Shown here: piece after piece, positions 1-7,368 of the stretch
Position numbering within the stretch: position 1 is the stretch's first letter
Layout of the letters: each line of letters begins with the position of its first letter
DNA from: UBA5941 sp021824385
GTDB lineage: Bacteria > Patescibacteriota > Microgenomatia > UBA8517
Direction: 5' to 3'
Length of the DNA stretch: 17,179 nucleotides
NCBI GenBank assembly: GCA_027347685.1
Contig: DAIEQM010000012.1
Coordinates: 1 to 17,179 of the forward strand
The notes under the pieces: generated by a model
The model's database searches: none
What the model saw: only the letters and a program-made list of their open reading frames with translations
Told to the model about the DNA's origin: nothing
Program-made: the position numbers and the translations under genes

Positions 1-334
1 TATCTCGAATTTCTGAATCAAGATTATCGCTTACAAACTTATAAATCAGTAAGTCACTCGTCAAGGCACCTGCACTTGCCACTGCTGTTATGAGAAAAAT
101 GTTATATGAAGGAGCAAGTACTAGTAGCGTCAAAACACCCGCTGAAAAGGTGAATGTCGAAACATACATCATTCCACCTAAAAACGCCCCAAAAAGACCC
201 AGGAGTTGCAGGGTATCCGTGAGTTTTGGCAAAAGTGGAGAGAGTGAAAACAACACAATCGAAATAAAACAGATGTATGCAATAAGAAGATGTTGATAGC
301 GAAATTGTTTGGCGCGCCTTTTTGCTCTGGGCAT
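1..334 (-). CDS. Multi-pass membrane protein, C-terminus cut by the window edge
   Basis: An open frame runs from an ATG at 334-332 off the left edge, giving 111 visible residues. A basic N-terminus (residues 3-12 hold six Arg/Lys) precedes hydrophobic segments at about 14-32, 42-63 and 64-87. The last visible stretch is GALTSDLLIYKF. Glycine-rich GAFLGG and polar breaks suggest a polytopic inner-membrane protein; small proteins of this look are common in CPR genomes, but I cannot name a family. The start is set by an extended -10 box (TGCTATAGT, ending at 341) only 6 bases upstream, so the mRNA is predicted to be leaderless. The promoter lies just downstream of the terminator of the preceding gene. 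Overlapping frames on both strands were judged to be shadows because they lack this hydrophobic pattern. Confidence 0.75.
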   Translation of the reverse strand, partial: MPRAKRRAKQFRYQHLLIAYICFISIVLFSLSPLLPKLTDTLQLLGLFGAFLGGMMYVSTFTFSAGVLTLLVLAPSYNIFLITAVASAGALTSDLLIYKFVSDNLDSEIRD

Positions 335-340
335 ACTCTC

Positions 341-349
341 ACTATAGCA
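341..349 (-). promoter_or_regulatory. Extended -10 promoter for the membrane protein at 334
   Basis: Read on the minus strand, TGC followed by TATAGT ends 6 bases before the ATG at 334. No -35 is recognisable upstream; the sequence there is the terminator of the gene at 390-668. Transcription would start at or next to the ATG. Confidence 0.6.
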
Positions 350-352
350 AAC

Positions 353-382
353 AAAAAAAATGGGGAGGACATGAGTCCTCCC
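353..382 (-). terminator. Rho-independent terminator of the gene at 390-668
   Basis: On the minus strand GGGAGGAC, a TCAT loop and GTCCTCCC form a perfect 8 bp stem, followed by CA and eight T. It lies 7 bases after the stop codon of the 92-residue gene and just before the promoter of the next gene. Confidence 0.9.
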
Positions 383-389
383 GAATGCA

Positions 390-668
390 CTACACCGGTG
401 CTTTGGCCTGCTCAGCCAGCGCTTCCAAAATTTGAAGTTTTTCGTCCATTTCCTCCATTGAGGTGTCGAGCAAACTAATTGTTGAAGACCGTGCAAGCGA
501 TGATTCGTCTTTCGAAAGCTGGCTCATGGTTTCTTCAATTGCCCTCAACTGACCAAAAATCAGAACCAAAGACAGCCATAAATCTTCGCTTAGTAGTCTC
601 CCTTCAGAATTCTTGTTGTTGTCTGCAAGGGTATTTGCTCTGTCCCACAATTCAACGGGCGATTTCAT
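390..668 (-). CDS. Hypothetical 92-residue helical protein
   Basis: I do not recognise this family. The frame can start further upstream, but the ATG at 668-666 is preferred because GGGAGG lies a few bases upstream and an extended -10 (TGGTATAAT) sits about 37 bases upstream, inside the longer frame. The protein starts MKSPVELWDRANTLADNNKN, has no signal peptide or membrane segment, and is rich in Leu, Glu and Ser. Residues about 25-85 form amphipathic helical stretches (LSLVLIFGQLRAIEETMSQL; SMEEMDEKLQILEALAEQ) that could make a helical hairpin or coiled coil. It ends with TAG just before a strong terminator, so it is its own transcription unit, divergent from the ABC exporter at 769. Confidence 0.75.
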   Translation of the reverse strand: MKSPVELWDRANTLADNNKNSEGRLLSEDLWLSLVLIFGQLRAIEETMSQLSKDESSLARSSTISLLDTSMEEMDEKLQILEALAEQAKAPV

Positions 669-704
669 ACTTTTTCCCTCCCACCCATTTCTGAACGACC
701 ACGA

Positions 705-713
705 ATTATACCA
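705..713 (-). promoter_or_regulatory. Extended -10 promoter for the gene at 390-668
   Basis: TGG followed by a consensus TATAAT on the minus strand, with no clear -35. It predicts a leader of about 30 bases holding the GGGAGG ribosome-binding site, unlike the leaderless arrangement of the divergent gene at 769. Confidence 0.6.
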
Positions 714-733
714 TAAAAACGACAATTTAGCAC

Positions 734-761
734 TTGAATGACTAAAGTGCTCATGTAAAAT
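734..761 (+). promoter_or_regulatory. Promoter of the ABC-2 exporter operon
   Basis: TTGAAT at 734-739, a 16-base spacer and TAAAAT at 756-761. Only 7 bases separate the -10 from the ATG at 769 and there is no Shine-Dalgarno site, so a leaderless transcript is predicted. Confidence 0.6.
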
Positions 762-768
762 AGATGAT

Positions 769-1536
769 ATGGCGCGCGAAGCAATCGTTGTAAAAAATCT
801 CGTTAAACACTACAAAAAGGCTGATAAAAATGCCGTTGATGGTGTGAGTTTTTCTGTTAAAGAGGGTGAGTTTTTTGCTCTTCTTGGCCCCAATGGTGCA
901 GGCAAAACCACAACTATTTCAATTCTCACAACAATGCTCAACAAAACTTCCGGTGAGGTAAAAGTGGCGGGCTATGACATAGACAAACAGGATGATAAGG
1001 TTCGCCAGAATGTCGGAATTATTTTTCAAAATCCAAGTTTAGATCTTAATTTAACTGCAGAGGAAAATATTCGCTTTCATGCAATTCTCTACGGCATTTA
1101 TCCATTTTCACCGGTATATGCGCTCATGCCAAAAGATTACAAAGATCGAGTAATGGAGCTTGCCACCATTTTAGGTATTCAAGATAGTATCTTTAATCAA
1201 ATAAAGACTTTCTCTGGCGGCATGAAGAGGAAGCTCGAAATTGTACGATCTCTCATGCACAAGCCAAAAATTTTATTTTTGGATGAACCAACAAGTGGAC
1301 TCGATCCCTTATCTCGTGCAACGCTTTGGGAGTATTTACAAAAAGTCCGAAAGGAAGAGCATACTACCATTTTCTTGACAACACACTACTTAGAAGAAGC
1401 GGAAGACGCAGACCGTGTATGTATTGTTGATCACGGAAAAGTAGTCGCTTTGGGATCTCCCAAAAAATTACGAAATGGCGCAAAGTCACTCGAAGCAGCA
1501 TATATTAATATTATTAAGAAAGAAGAGACACAATAA
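769..1536 (+). CDS. ABC-2 type transporter, ATP-binding subunit (DrrA-like)
   Basis: Cytoplasmic ATPase that powers the permease encoded directly downstream. All nucleotide-binding elements are present: Walker A GPNGAGKTT (40-48), Q-loop Gln 87 in IIFQNP, signature FSGGMKRK (148-155), Walker B ILFLDEP (168-174), D-loop SGLD (176-179) and H-loop His 206 in TTHYLEE. The SGGMKR signature and 255-residue length fit the drug/antibiotic and polysaccharide ABC-2 exporters (DrrA/CcmA type). About 15 residues between the Q-loop and the signature (YPFSPVYALMPKDYKDR) look like an insertion relative to typical members. The TAA stop overlaps the permease ATG by one base (TAATG), implying translational coupling. 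The substrate cannot be told from sequence. Confidence 0.93.
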   Translation: MAREAIVVKNLVKHYKKADKNAVDGVSFSVKEGEFFALLGPNGAGKTTTISILTTMLNKTSGEVKVAGYDIDKQDDKVRQNVGIIFQNPSLDLNLTAEENIRFHAILYGIYPFSPVYALMPKDYKDRVMELATILGIQDSIFNQIKTFSGGMKRKLEIVRSLMHKPKILFLDEPTSGLDPLSRATLWEYLQKVRKEEHTTIFLTTHYLEEAEDADRVCIVDHGKVVALGSPKKLRNGAKSLEAAYINIIKKEETQ

Positions 1537-2315
1537 TGCACGAAATTAACGCCATTTTTACTATTGCTTACAGAGATTTTACCAAACTTTTGCGTGACCG
1601 ATCGCGCATGCTCTTTAGTTTAATTTTTCCCATTATTTTTATTGGAGTGTTGGGGGGCAGTTTGCAATCAAATCTTTCTGGCGCGGCTGGATATAATTTT
1701 CTTTCGTTTATTTTTGCCGGGGTTCTCGGGCAAACATTGTTTCAGTCAACGGGCTCAGGAGTGATTTCATTAATTGAAGATCGAGAAAACGATTTTTCTC
1801 AAGAAATATTTGTCTCCCCTATTTCTCGTTATTCTATAATTGTTGGAAAAATTCTTGGAGAGTCGCTCGTCGCCCTCACGCAACTTATTGGAATAGTTGG
1901 TTTTGGCTTAATTATTGGAGTCCCGATTGACTTCTTAGGGCTCGTAAGACTTGTTCCATTTTTCTTGATTGCATGCTTGTTTGGTGGATCCTTTGGAATT
2001 TTTGTTCTTTCAAATCTCAAAAGCCAGCGAAGTGCAAACCAAATATTTCCATTTATCATGTTTCCACAATTCTTTTTGTCGGGAGTATTTAGCCCCATTA
2101 AAGAACTCCCCCCAGTCCTGTATGTTTTGTCTCGCATCGCTCCGATGACGTATGTGGTTGACCTTATACGCAGCGTGTATTTCTGGGGAGATCCCGCATA
2201 CAGCAAAGTGGTACTCTTTAGTACCGGTTTTGATTTGCTTATCGTAGGTCTTTATTCACTGGTATTCATCGTGGCAGGCACGTATTTCTTCATCCGAAAC
2301 GAGAAAAACAGGTAA
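1536..2315 (+). CDS. ABC-2 type transporter, permease subunit (DrrB-like)
   Basis: A 259-residue integral membrane protein with about six hydrophobic segments (roughly 25-45, 53-75, 100-127, 136-157, 169-186 and 228-253) and a short basic C-terminal tail. The region FFLSGVFSPIKELPP followed by SRIAPMTYVVDLIR (180-212) is the typical C-terminal signature of ABC-2 permeases. The N-terminal amphipathic segment AYRDFTKLLRDRSRM (11-25) is the usual interface helix. It forms a dimer in the membrane with the upstream ATPase and probably exports a small or lipid-linked substrate. Start and stop overlap with the ATPase gene. No terminator follows; the promoter of the next module begins at 2317. Confidence 0.92.
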   Translation: MHEINAIFTIAYRDFTKLLRDRSRMLFSLIFPIIFIGVLGGSLQSNLSGAAGYNFLSFIFAGVLGQTLFQSTGSGVISLIEDRENDFSQEIFVSPISRYSIIVGKILGESLVALTQLIGIVGFGLIIGVPIDFLGLVRLVPFFLIACLFGGSFGIFVLSNLKSQRSANQIFPFIMFPQFFLSGVFSPIKELPPVLYVLSRIAPMTYVVDLIRSVYFWGDPAYSKVVLFSTGFDLLIVGLYSLVFIVAGTYFFIRNEKNR

Positions 2316-2316
2316 T

Positions 2317-2345
2317 TTGCTTTTTACGTCAAATTAACCTATAAT
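2317..2345 (+). promoter_or_regulatory. Promoter of the two-gene module at 2375-3102
   Basis: TTGCTT at 2317-2322, an exact 17-base spacer and consensus TATAAT at 2340-2345. Predicted start near 2352, giving a short leader with an AAGGAG ribosome-binding site at 2363-2368. Confidence 0.75.
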
Positions 2346-2374
2346 ATCGTTTGTTGTGTAAAAAGGAGACTTGT

Positions 2375-2593
2375 ATGGACGATATTGTTGTGATTGAAAT
2401 TCCACCGGGGACAAATTCAACCGGTGCAAAGCTTCAAACTTGGCTCAATTTACAGCAAAACGGATTTCGGCTTTCTGGCAAAAAGGCAATTTGTATCACC
2501 CCTACCGATGTTGGTGGAGGTTTCGAGCCGTTAAAGCCGGCTTATGTATTTGTCCTTGAAGACCTTGGCGATGAGCACGACGCTAAAGGTTGA
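2375..2593 (+). CDS. Hypothetical 72-residue protein
   Basis: I do not recognise this gene. The ATG at 2375 follows AAGGAG with a 6-base spacer; the longer frame from a TTG at 2351 would start on the predicted transcription start and is rejected. The product begins MDDIVVIEIPPGTNSTGAKL, is soluble with no signal peptide, and has an acidic C-terminus (EDLGDEHDAKG). A pattern of short strands separated by Gly and Pro turns suggests a small alpha/beta fold. It ends in TGA 23 bases before the next gene, with which it shares a promoter and terminator. Confidence 0.7.
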   Translation: MDDIVVIEIPPGTNSTGAKLQTWLNLQQNGFRLSGKKAICITPTDVGGGFEPLKPAYVFVLEDLGDEHDAKG

Positions 2594-2616
2594 TTAGTTT
2601 AAATGAAAGAAGGTAA

Positions 2617-3102
2617 ATGGTGATTACCATCATAGATCCTATTACACTAATGCCGATCGCAGTTGCAATATTCTTGTCAGGAATGGTTGTAGGTCTCCTC
2701 ATCAGTCTGCAGTGGTCAGGCAAAGAGGATGAAATATCTATGATCCAGCCTAAAATGTGGGATGAGGATGACTGGAAACCGTCTATAGGTGAAGCGTACC
2801 CTGTTGAAGGGTGGCCCAATATCACGACACTCGTCAGTGCAGTTGACGAAGAGGAAATGATTGTAACCGTACAGCTCAGGGTCACACTTGCGAAAAACGC
2901 TGTTATTGTAAATGTGACAAAGTACGAAACGGATGACGAGTACGCAAGTCCATGGTTGTTTGATGTAACATTCACGACGGGAGGCTCGGAAGTCACGACA
3001 AAAACATTCGACCTCACCTCAAACAAAATCATGGAAGGGCCAGATGGCTCTGAATGGGAATTATCAGTTTCCGAAACGATTTTTACCACCGCTTCCAATT
3101 AG
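2617..3102 (+). CDS. Hypothetical single-pass membrane protein
   Basis: A 161-residue protein with one membrane segment at about 9-31 (LMPIAVAIFLSGMVVGLLIS), followed by an acidic linker (GKEDE, WDEDDW) and a C-terminal region of about 100 residues rich in Thr and Val, which looks like an all-beta domain. The topology suggests an anchored domain outside the membrane, but no family is recognised. The start may be the ATG at 2617 or the adjacent GTG at 2620; an AGAAGG site at 2608-2613 is better spaced for the GTG. It is the second gene of a two-gene unit. A 171-residue frame exists on the opposite strand, but it lacks a ribosome-binding site and the coherent topology. Confidence 0.7.
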   Translation: MVITIIDPITLMPIAVAIFLSGMVVGLLISLQWSGKEDEISMIQPKMWDEDDWKPSIGEAYPVEGWPNITTLVSAVDEEEMIVTVQLRVTLAKNAVIVNVTKYETDDEYASPWLFDVTFTTGGSEVTTKTFDLTSNKIMEGPDGSEWELSVSETIFTTASN

Positions 3103-3112
3103 CGGAAAGGAA

Positions 3113-3142
3113 GGGCAGACTTTTGAAAGTCTGCCCATTTTT
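3113..3142 (+). terminator. Rho-independent terminator of the two-gene module
   Basis: GGGCAGACTT, a TTGA loop and AAGTCTGCCC form a perfect 10 bp stem, followed by ATTTTTA. It lies 10 bases after the stop codon at 3102. Confidence 0.92.
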
Positions 3143-3143
3143 A

Positions 3144-3172
3144 TTGATTTTTAAGCTTCTCAGAAATATAAT
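3144..3172 (+). promoter_or_regulatory. Promoter of the PspC-domain gene
   Basis: TTGATT at 3144-3149, an exact 17-base spacer and consensus TATAAT at 3167-3172. The -10 ends 6 bases before the ATG at 3179 with no ribosome-binding site, so the mRNA should be leaderless. The -35 lies in the tail of the preceding terminator. Confidence 0.8.
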
Positions 3173-3178
3173 TCAGTC

Positions 3179-3649
3179 ATGGCTGTAAAGAAAACAAAAA
3201 CAAGTTCGAGCGAAAAATCTTCGACAATCCTGTATCGATCAGAAACTAACAGAGTACTCGGTGGTGTATGTGGTGGCCTCGGGGAAGTATTCAACATTGA
3301 TCCTACCCTTGTACGGATGCTTTTCGCTCTCGCTTCCCTATTTGGTGGAAGCGGAATTTTGTTTTATCTGGTGCTGTGGGTGGTAATTCCTGCACGTTCT
3401 AAAATTGGCAATACTTCAGACGAAAACATTAAAGAAAATATTGATGAAATGAAGGACCGGGTACATACCTTTTCAAAGGATTTTGGTCATAAAGGAGACC
3501 CTCAAAAAAGAACTGGCGTATTTCTATTAATTTTGGGAGTTATTTTTTTGCTTTCTAATTACGGTTACTTGCATTGGGTTCAGATCGGTCGTCTCTGGCC
3601 ACTTTTCATCATTGCCATTGGATTCCTCATCATATCTCGCCGAGATTAA
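3179..3649 (+). CDS. PspC-domain membrane protein
   Basis: A 156-residue protein with a PspC domain at about 17-75: LYRSETNRVLGGVCGGLGEV, then NIDPTLVRMLF and a hydrophobic segment ending in WVVIPARSK. PspC proteins take part in envelope-stress responses. A charged linker (76-110) follows, then a two-helix hydrophobic hairpin (about 112-126 and 138-152) of the kind found in LiaF/DUF5668-like membrane regions (VFLLILGVIFLLSNYG, LWPLFIIAIGFLII). No other psp genes are adjacent, so it is probably a stand-alone envelope sensor. Its stop overlaps the stop of the convergent methyltransferase gene by two bases (3647-3648), and no terminator is visible between the two. Confidence 0.9.
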   Translation: MAVKKTKTSSSEKSSTILYRSETNRVLGGVCGGLGEVFNIDPTLVRMLFALASLFGGSGILFYLVLWVVIPARSKIGNTSDENIKENIDEMKDRVHTFSKDFGHKGDPQKRTGVFLLILGVIFLLSNYGYLHWVQIGRLWPLFIIAIGFLIISRRD

Positions 3650-4323
3650 CTGCATACAAACAACACGTTTAAGAGTTCATGTGAGGGGTATACTTCTTTA
3701 ACGGTACCAAACACCTCTTTTAAACTTTTCAAAAATCCGTCAGATGCTTTTCGCTGACTGCTTTCAAAAATACGATTAAAAATAGCTACTCCATCTTTGT
3801 TGAGACTCTTCTTTACACTTTCTAAAAATTCACTCGATGCAAATTGAGGAGGAAATGAATCTCCGACATAGGTATCAATACAAATGACATCAAATTTTTT
3901 CTTGTTTTTCTGAGTCCATTCAAATGCATCAGCGACAATAAGTTCAACATCTAGTTTTTTTAGCCCCAAATATTCTTCTCCCAGTTTAATAATTAAGGGA
4001 TCGATATCCACTCCAACTATTTTTGCATTTGGCCAATGCTCACGAATAAGTTTTGCGGTAGTCCCTCCCCCAACTCCCAAAATGAGCGCGTTTTCAATAA
4101 GTACGTTTCTTTTCGTAAACTCCTTTATTCCCCCTTTCCACACAGTTTCAACAGGCCCTCCCACTTGCCACAATCCTCCACCCATGATTTGATACCCCGA
4201 AAGCATATCCCATTTCACCGTAAGTTCTCCATTGATGGGAGATTGAACTTTTTTAAGTGTGGCACTTCCATCTCTTAAAAATTCTACAACAGGGCTGTTT
4301 TTCAAAAAGTCGCTTCCTTTCAT
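3646..4323 (-). CDS. Spermidine-synthase-like SAM-dependent methyltransferase
   Basis: A 225-residue protein with a class I methyltransferase/spermidine synthase Rossmann core: glycine motif ALILGVGGGTTAKLI (79-93), acidic residue after strand 2 in VGVDIDPLI (103-111), DAF (132-134), and FDVICID (144-150) followed by TYVGDSFPP. True spermidine synthases usually carry D-S-x-D-P-x-G-P at that last position; here the sequence is D-T-Y-V-G-D-S, so aminopropyl transfer is doubtful and methyl transfer more likely. The N-terminal domain (1-75) is short and lacks most of the beta-sheet domain of spermidine synthase. The ATG at 4323 overlaps the TGA of the upstream ABC exporter (ATGA), implying translational coupling, so the two products may work on one substrate. 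Confidence 0.8.
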   Translation of the reverse strand: MKGSDFLKNSPVVEFLRDGSATLKKVQSPINGELTVKWDMLSGYQIMGGGLWQVGGPVETVWKGGIKEFTKRNVLIENALILGVGGGTTAKLIREHWPNAKIVGVDIDPLIIKLGEEYLGLKKLDVELIVADAFEWTQKNKKKFDVICIDTYVGDSFPPQFASSEFLESVKKSLNKDGVAIFNRIFESSQRKASDGFLKSLKEVFGTVKEVYPSHELLNVLFVCS

Positions 4324-6140
4324 TTGTATCCTTTCGCTTGGAGTGTAAAAAGTTCGTGGTACTTTCCTTTGAGCTTCATCAGTTCTTTGTGGGTTCCCTG
4401 CTCCAAAATCGTTCCCTGTCCCACCAGAACAATGCGATCGGCAATGCGAACAGTTGAAAATCGCTGTGTTACGAAAATAAGAATTTTACTTGCAGCGGTT
4501 TTGGCAAGTTCATTAAAAATTTGCTCCTCAGCTTCGGGGTCTACACTACTCGTTGGCTCGTCCATTACAATAATTTTTGCGTTTTTTCTGAACAACATTC
4601 GTGCAATTCCAATTCGTTGCCATTGCCCTGATGATGGTCGTACCCCGCCATGGAATTGTGGCTCCAGAGGGTTTTCATATTTGTGAGGGAGTCCTTCAAT
4701 GAAGGTATCAATATCGGTGCGTTTTGCCGCTGCACGAATATCATCCATATTATCAATGTTTGTAATGTCTCCATACCCAATCGATTCATGTGCAGAAAAT
4801 GGATATGATTCAAAATCTTGAAAAAGCATTGCCAAATAATCACGCCATGCATTTACATCAATTGTTTTCAGGTTCACTCCATTCACCAAAATTTCTCCGC
4901 GCTGCGGGTCATAAAACCGCGCGAGAAGCTTCAAGAGTGTTGACTTCCCTGCTCCATTCACTCCAACTATTGCAAGATGCTGTCCTTCGTTTAGGGTTAA
5001 GTTGATGTTTTTTAGGGTCCACTTTTGTTTTTTCTTATATTTAAACCACACATTTTTAAATTCAACTTTCAGTGGAGAATCAGTGGGCACTGCCTCTCCT
5101 TTTTCATTTCCAATATTTGGCTCCAGATTCAAAAACCATACCAGTTCATTCACATATAAATAACTTTCGTACATCGTAACCAAAGAGCTGGTAAAACTTT
5201 GGAACTCTCCTTGCACACGCTTGAGGGCGGAAAAATATAATTGGAACGAGCCGATGGTAATAGTCTTTAAAAGTGCCAAATATGCCATCCAAACTGTAAT
5301 GGCTCCATCTACCAGTGTAAGAGGGACAAAACTGACAATGGTTGAGCGCTCCCACTCCCAATCAAACTCAGCACGTTTATCAAGCATCTTATGCGAATTT
5401 TGTTCATATTTCTTTGATAAAAAGGGAACTAAATTCAAAATCTTCAGTTCCATAAAATTTCGGTTTCGAAGTAAATAATAGTTAAGCCATCCTTGTATTT
5501 TTTGCATGGGAGCAAGCTCAGTCGAAAGCTCATATCTACTTTTTATAAGGCGTGAATTTACCAGTACTCGGGGGAAGGTTGAACAAATAATGGCAATCGC
5601 AGCCAGTGGGCTCAATGAAACGAGCAATAAAACTGCGGAGATAAGCGAAACGAGGTTGCCCGGAATATCTGTAATAGGAGAAATCAGGCTGTAGGCTCTT
5701 CCACTTTCCTGATCAATTTTGGTATATCGGTCTTCAAAACTTGAGTTTTCAATAGTAGAGAGATCTAAGCTCGCGAGTTTTTTAGACTTCAACACTTCAA
5801 GCTCTGCATAAAAGTTTCTGGTAAGAATGTTTTCCATAAAGCCACTGGCGCGATTTATAAGAATTTGAAGAAACCCGAGAGACACTGAAACAAACACATA
5901 TATCACCAGTTTTCGGAGTTCCACATCAAAGTTGCCTGAAGTTGCCCCTTTCACCAACGTATCAATAATAAGCTTTTGAATATAGAGTGTGGGAACCACT
6001 AAAAACCCTGAAAAAATATTTATCGCGAATACACTCATCAAAAAGCGTGGTTTCGTTTGGTATACAAGTTTCACTACTTCCCGAAAGGTGAAAATAATTT
6101 GGCCGAGACGATCGAAACTTACATTTTTAATTCGACGCAT
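4320..6140 (-). CDS. Type I ABC exporter (fused membrane and ATPase domains) with altered H-loop
   Basis: A 606-residue half-transporter. The membrane domain covers about 20-335 with hydrophobic segments near 34-55, 75-97, 160-190 and 270-300. The ATPase domain covers about 355-600: Walker A GVNGAGKST (393-401), Q-loop Gln 441 in MLFQDFE, Walker B IIVMDEP (523-529) with the catalytic Glu 528, and D-loop SSVD (531-534). Two elements deviate: the signature is PSSGQWQR (502-509) instead of LSGGQ, and the H-loop reads VTQRFSTVR, with Gln 559 in place of the near-invariant His. It should act as a homodimer, or pair with a second half-transporter outside the window. The start is fixed by an extended -10 7 bases upstream. 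The substrate is unknown; a methyltransferase gene is coupled downstream. Confidence 0.92.
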   Translation of the reverse strand: MRRIKNVSFDRLGQIIFTFREVVKLVYQTKPRFLMSVFAINIFSGFLVVPTLYIQKLIIDTLVKGATSGNFDVELRKLVIYVFVSVSLGFLQILINRASGFMENILTRNFYAELEVLKSKKLASLDLSTIENSSFEDRYTKIDQESGRAYSLISPITDIPGNLVSLISAVLLLVSLSPLAAIAIICSTFPRVLVNSRLIKSRYELSTELAPMQKIQGWLNYYLLRNRNFMELKILNLVPFLSKKYEQNSHKMLDKRAEFDWEWERSTIVSFVPLTLVDGAITVWMAYLALLKTITIGSFQLYFSALKRVQGEFQSFTSSLVTMYESYLYVNELVWFLNLEPNIGNEKGEAVPTDSPLKVEFKNVWFKYKKKQKWTLKNINLTLNEGQHLAIVGVNGAGKSTLLKLLARFYDPQRGEILVNGVNLKTIDVNAWRDYLAMLFQDFESYPFSAHESIGYGDITNIDNMDDIRAAAKRTDIDTFIEGLPHKYENPLEPQFHGGVRPSSGQWQRIGIARMLFRKNAKIIVMDEPTSSVDPEAEEQIFNELAKTAASKILIFVTQRFSTVRIADRIVLVGQGTILEQGTHKELMKLKGKYHELFTLQAKGYK

Positions 6141-6147
6141 AATTCTT

Positions 6148-6156
6148 ATTGTAGCA
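6148..6156 (-). promoter_or_regulatory. Extended -10 promoter of the ABC exporter gene
   Basis: TGC followed by TACAAT on the minus strand, ending 7 bases before the ATG at 6140, with no ribosome-binding site. It is divergent from the rarA promoter at 6189-6197; the two start codons are only 63 bases apart. Confidence 0.6.
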
Positions 6157-6188
6157 AACTCGACATATTCGGTTTATGTTTGGTTTTG

Positions 6189-6197
6189 TGATATAGT
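6189..6197 (+). promoter_or_regulatory. Extended -10 promoter of rarA
   Basis: TGA followed by TATAGT, ending 6 bases before the ATG at 6204. No -35 or Shine-Dalgarno site is seen, so a leaderless mRNA is predicted. Confidence 0.6.
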
Positions 6198-6203
6198 CAA
6201 AAT

Positions 6204-7361
6204 ATGAGTGCTTCTCTTGCTGAAAAATTACGTCCCAGAAATTTGAGCGAATATATTGGACAAGAACATATTGTGGGGGCGGGAAAAATCATTCCCTCCC
6301 TTATCACCAATGCAAAGAACACTAAGTTTTTTCCATCGATTATTTTATGGGGGCCACCCGGGGTTGGCAAAACCACGCTTGCCCGAATTATTGCAACGGA
6401 GCTTGAGTCTACTTTTTTTGAGTTTTCCGCAGTAAATGCTTCAGCCACAGAAATCGCAAAGGCCCTCAAAACAACTGCTGATATACCAATTGTTTTTATC
6501 GATGAAATTCATCGCTACAACAAAGCACAACAAGATAAATTGTTGCCACTCGTCGAACAGGGCAAAATGATTCTTATTGGCGCAACCACAGAAAATCCAT
6601 CCTTTGAAGTTATTCGACCACTCCTTTCGCGAGCTCGGGTGTTGGTATTAAAAGAACTGACCGAAGATTATTTGCAAGCAGTTTTAGAAAAAGGCCTTAA
6701 AGAAACGAATAAAAAAATAGACAAAAAAGCAAAACAATTTTTGCTACAAAGTGCAAATGGTGATGCACGAATTTTATTAAACGTTTTAGAAATTGCTTCC
6801 AACCTTTTAACAAGCGAAACGCTTAATATTCAATCAATTGAAGAAGCACTTCAGCGAAAATCAATCGGCTTTGATAAACAAGGAGAGGAACATTACAACA
6901 TTATTTCAGCATTCATAAAAAGCATGCGTGCCAGTCAAGCAGATGCCGCTCTTTACTATTTAGCGCGAATGGTGGAAGCAGGGCAAGACCCTTTGTACAT
7001 TGCGCGCCGTATGGTTATCTTTGCATCAGAAGACATTGGAATGGCTGTTCCCACTGCCCTCGTTGTTGCGAATGAAGTTTTTCGAGCCTGTGAAATAATT
7101 GGCTATCCAGAGTGTGCAATAAATTTAGCACATGGCGTGGTGTATTTGTGTAGCGCCAAAAAAGACAGAAGCGCCTATGAAGCTTTTCGTGCGGCACAAG
7201 AAGACGTTCGAAATTTTGGCAATCTTCCGATTCCGCTCAAAGTACGCAATGCACCGACAAACCTCATGAAAGCACTCGATTATGGCAAAGGCTACGAAAT
7301 GTATGACACCGAAAGTTATTTGCCAGAAAAACTACAGAAAAAGAAATATTTAAAAAAATAG
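6204..7361 (+). CDS. rarA: Replication-associated recombination protein A (AAA+ ATPase)
   Basis: A 385-residue member of the RarA/MgsA/WRNIP1 family, which acts at stalled replication forks on single-stranded DNA ends. It opens with the family signature SLAEKLRPRNLSEYIGQEH. Walker A is GPPGVGKTT (50-58), Walker B is IVFIDEIHR (96-104), sensor 1 is GATTENPSF (126-134), and an arginine-finger region LLSRAR lies at 140-145. The C-terminal half carries the tetramerisation domain (GEEHYNIISAFIKSMRAS; DPLYIARRMVIFASEDIG; YPECAINLAHGVVYL). The length is slightly below the roughly 420-450 residues usual in other bacteria. It stops with TAG 7 bases before the convergent gene at 7369, with no clear terminator in between. 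Confidence 0.96.
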   Translation: MSASLAEKLRPRNLSEYIGQEHIVGAGKIIPSLITNAKNTKFFPSIILWGPPGVGKTTLARIIATELESTFFEFSAVNASATEIAKALKTTADIPIVFIDEIHRYNKAQQDKLLPLVEQGKMILIGATTENPSFEVIRPLLSRARVLVLKELTEDYLQAVLEKGLKETNKKIDKKAKQFLLQSANGDARILLNVLEIASNLLTSETLNIQSIEEALQRKSIGFDKQGEEHYNIISAFIKSMRASQADAALYYLARMVEAGQDPLYIARRMVIFASEDIGMAVPTALVVANEVFRACEIIGYPECAINLAHGVVYLCSAKKDRSAYEAFRAAQEDVRNFGNLPIPLKVRNAPTNLMKALDYGKGYEMYDTESYLPEKLQKKKYLKK

Positions 7362-7368
7362 AATCTTT

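Noticed and set aside
1829..2206. 125-residue minus-strand frame inside the ABC permease gene
   Set aside because: It lies wholly within a well-recognised ABC-2 permease and has no family features.
2583..3098. 171-residue minus-strand frame opposite the membrane protein at 2617-3102
   Set aside because: No ribosome-binding site or promoter; the Ser/Thr/Ile-rich composition is that of a shadow, and the plus-strand gene has coherent topology plus an adjacent promoter and terminator.
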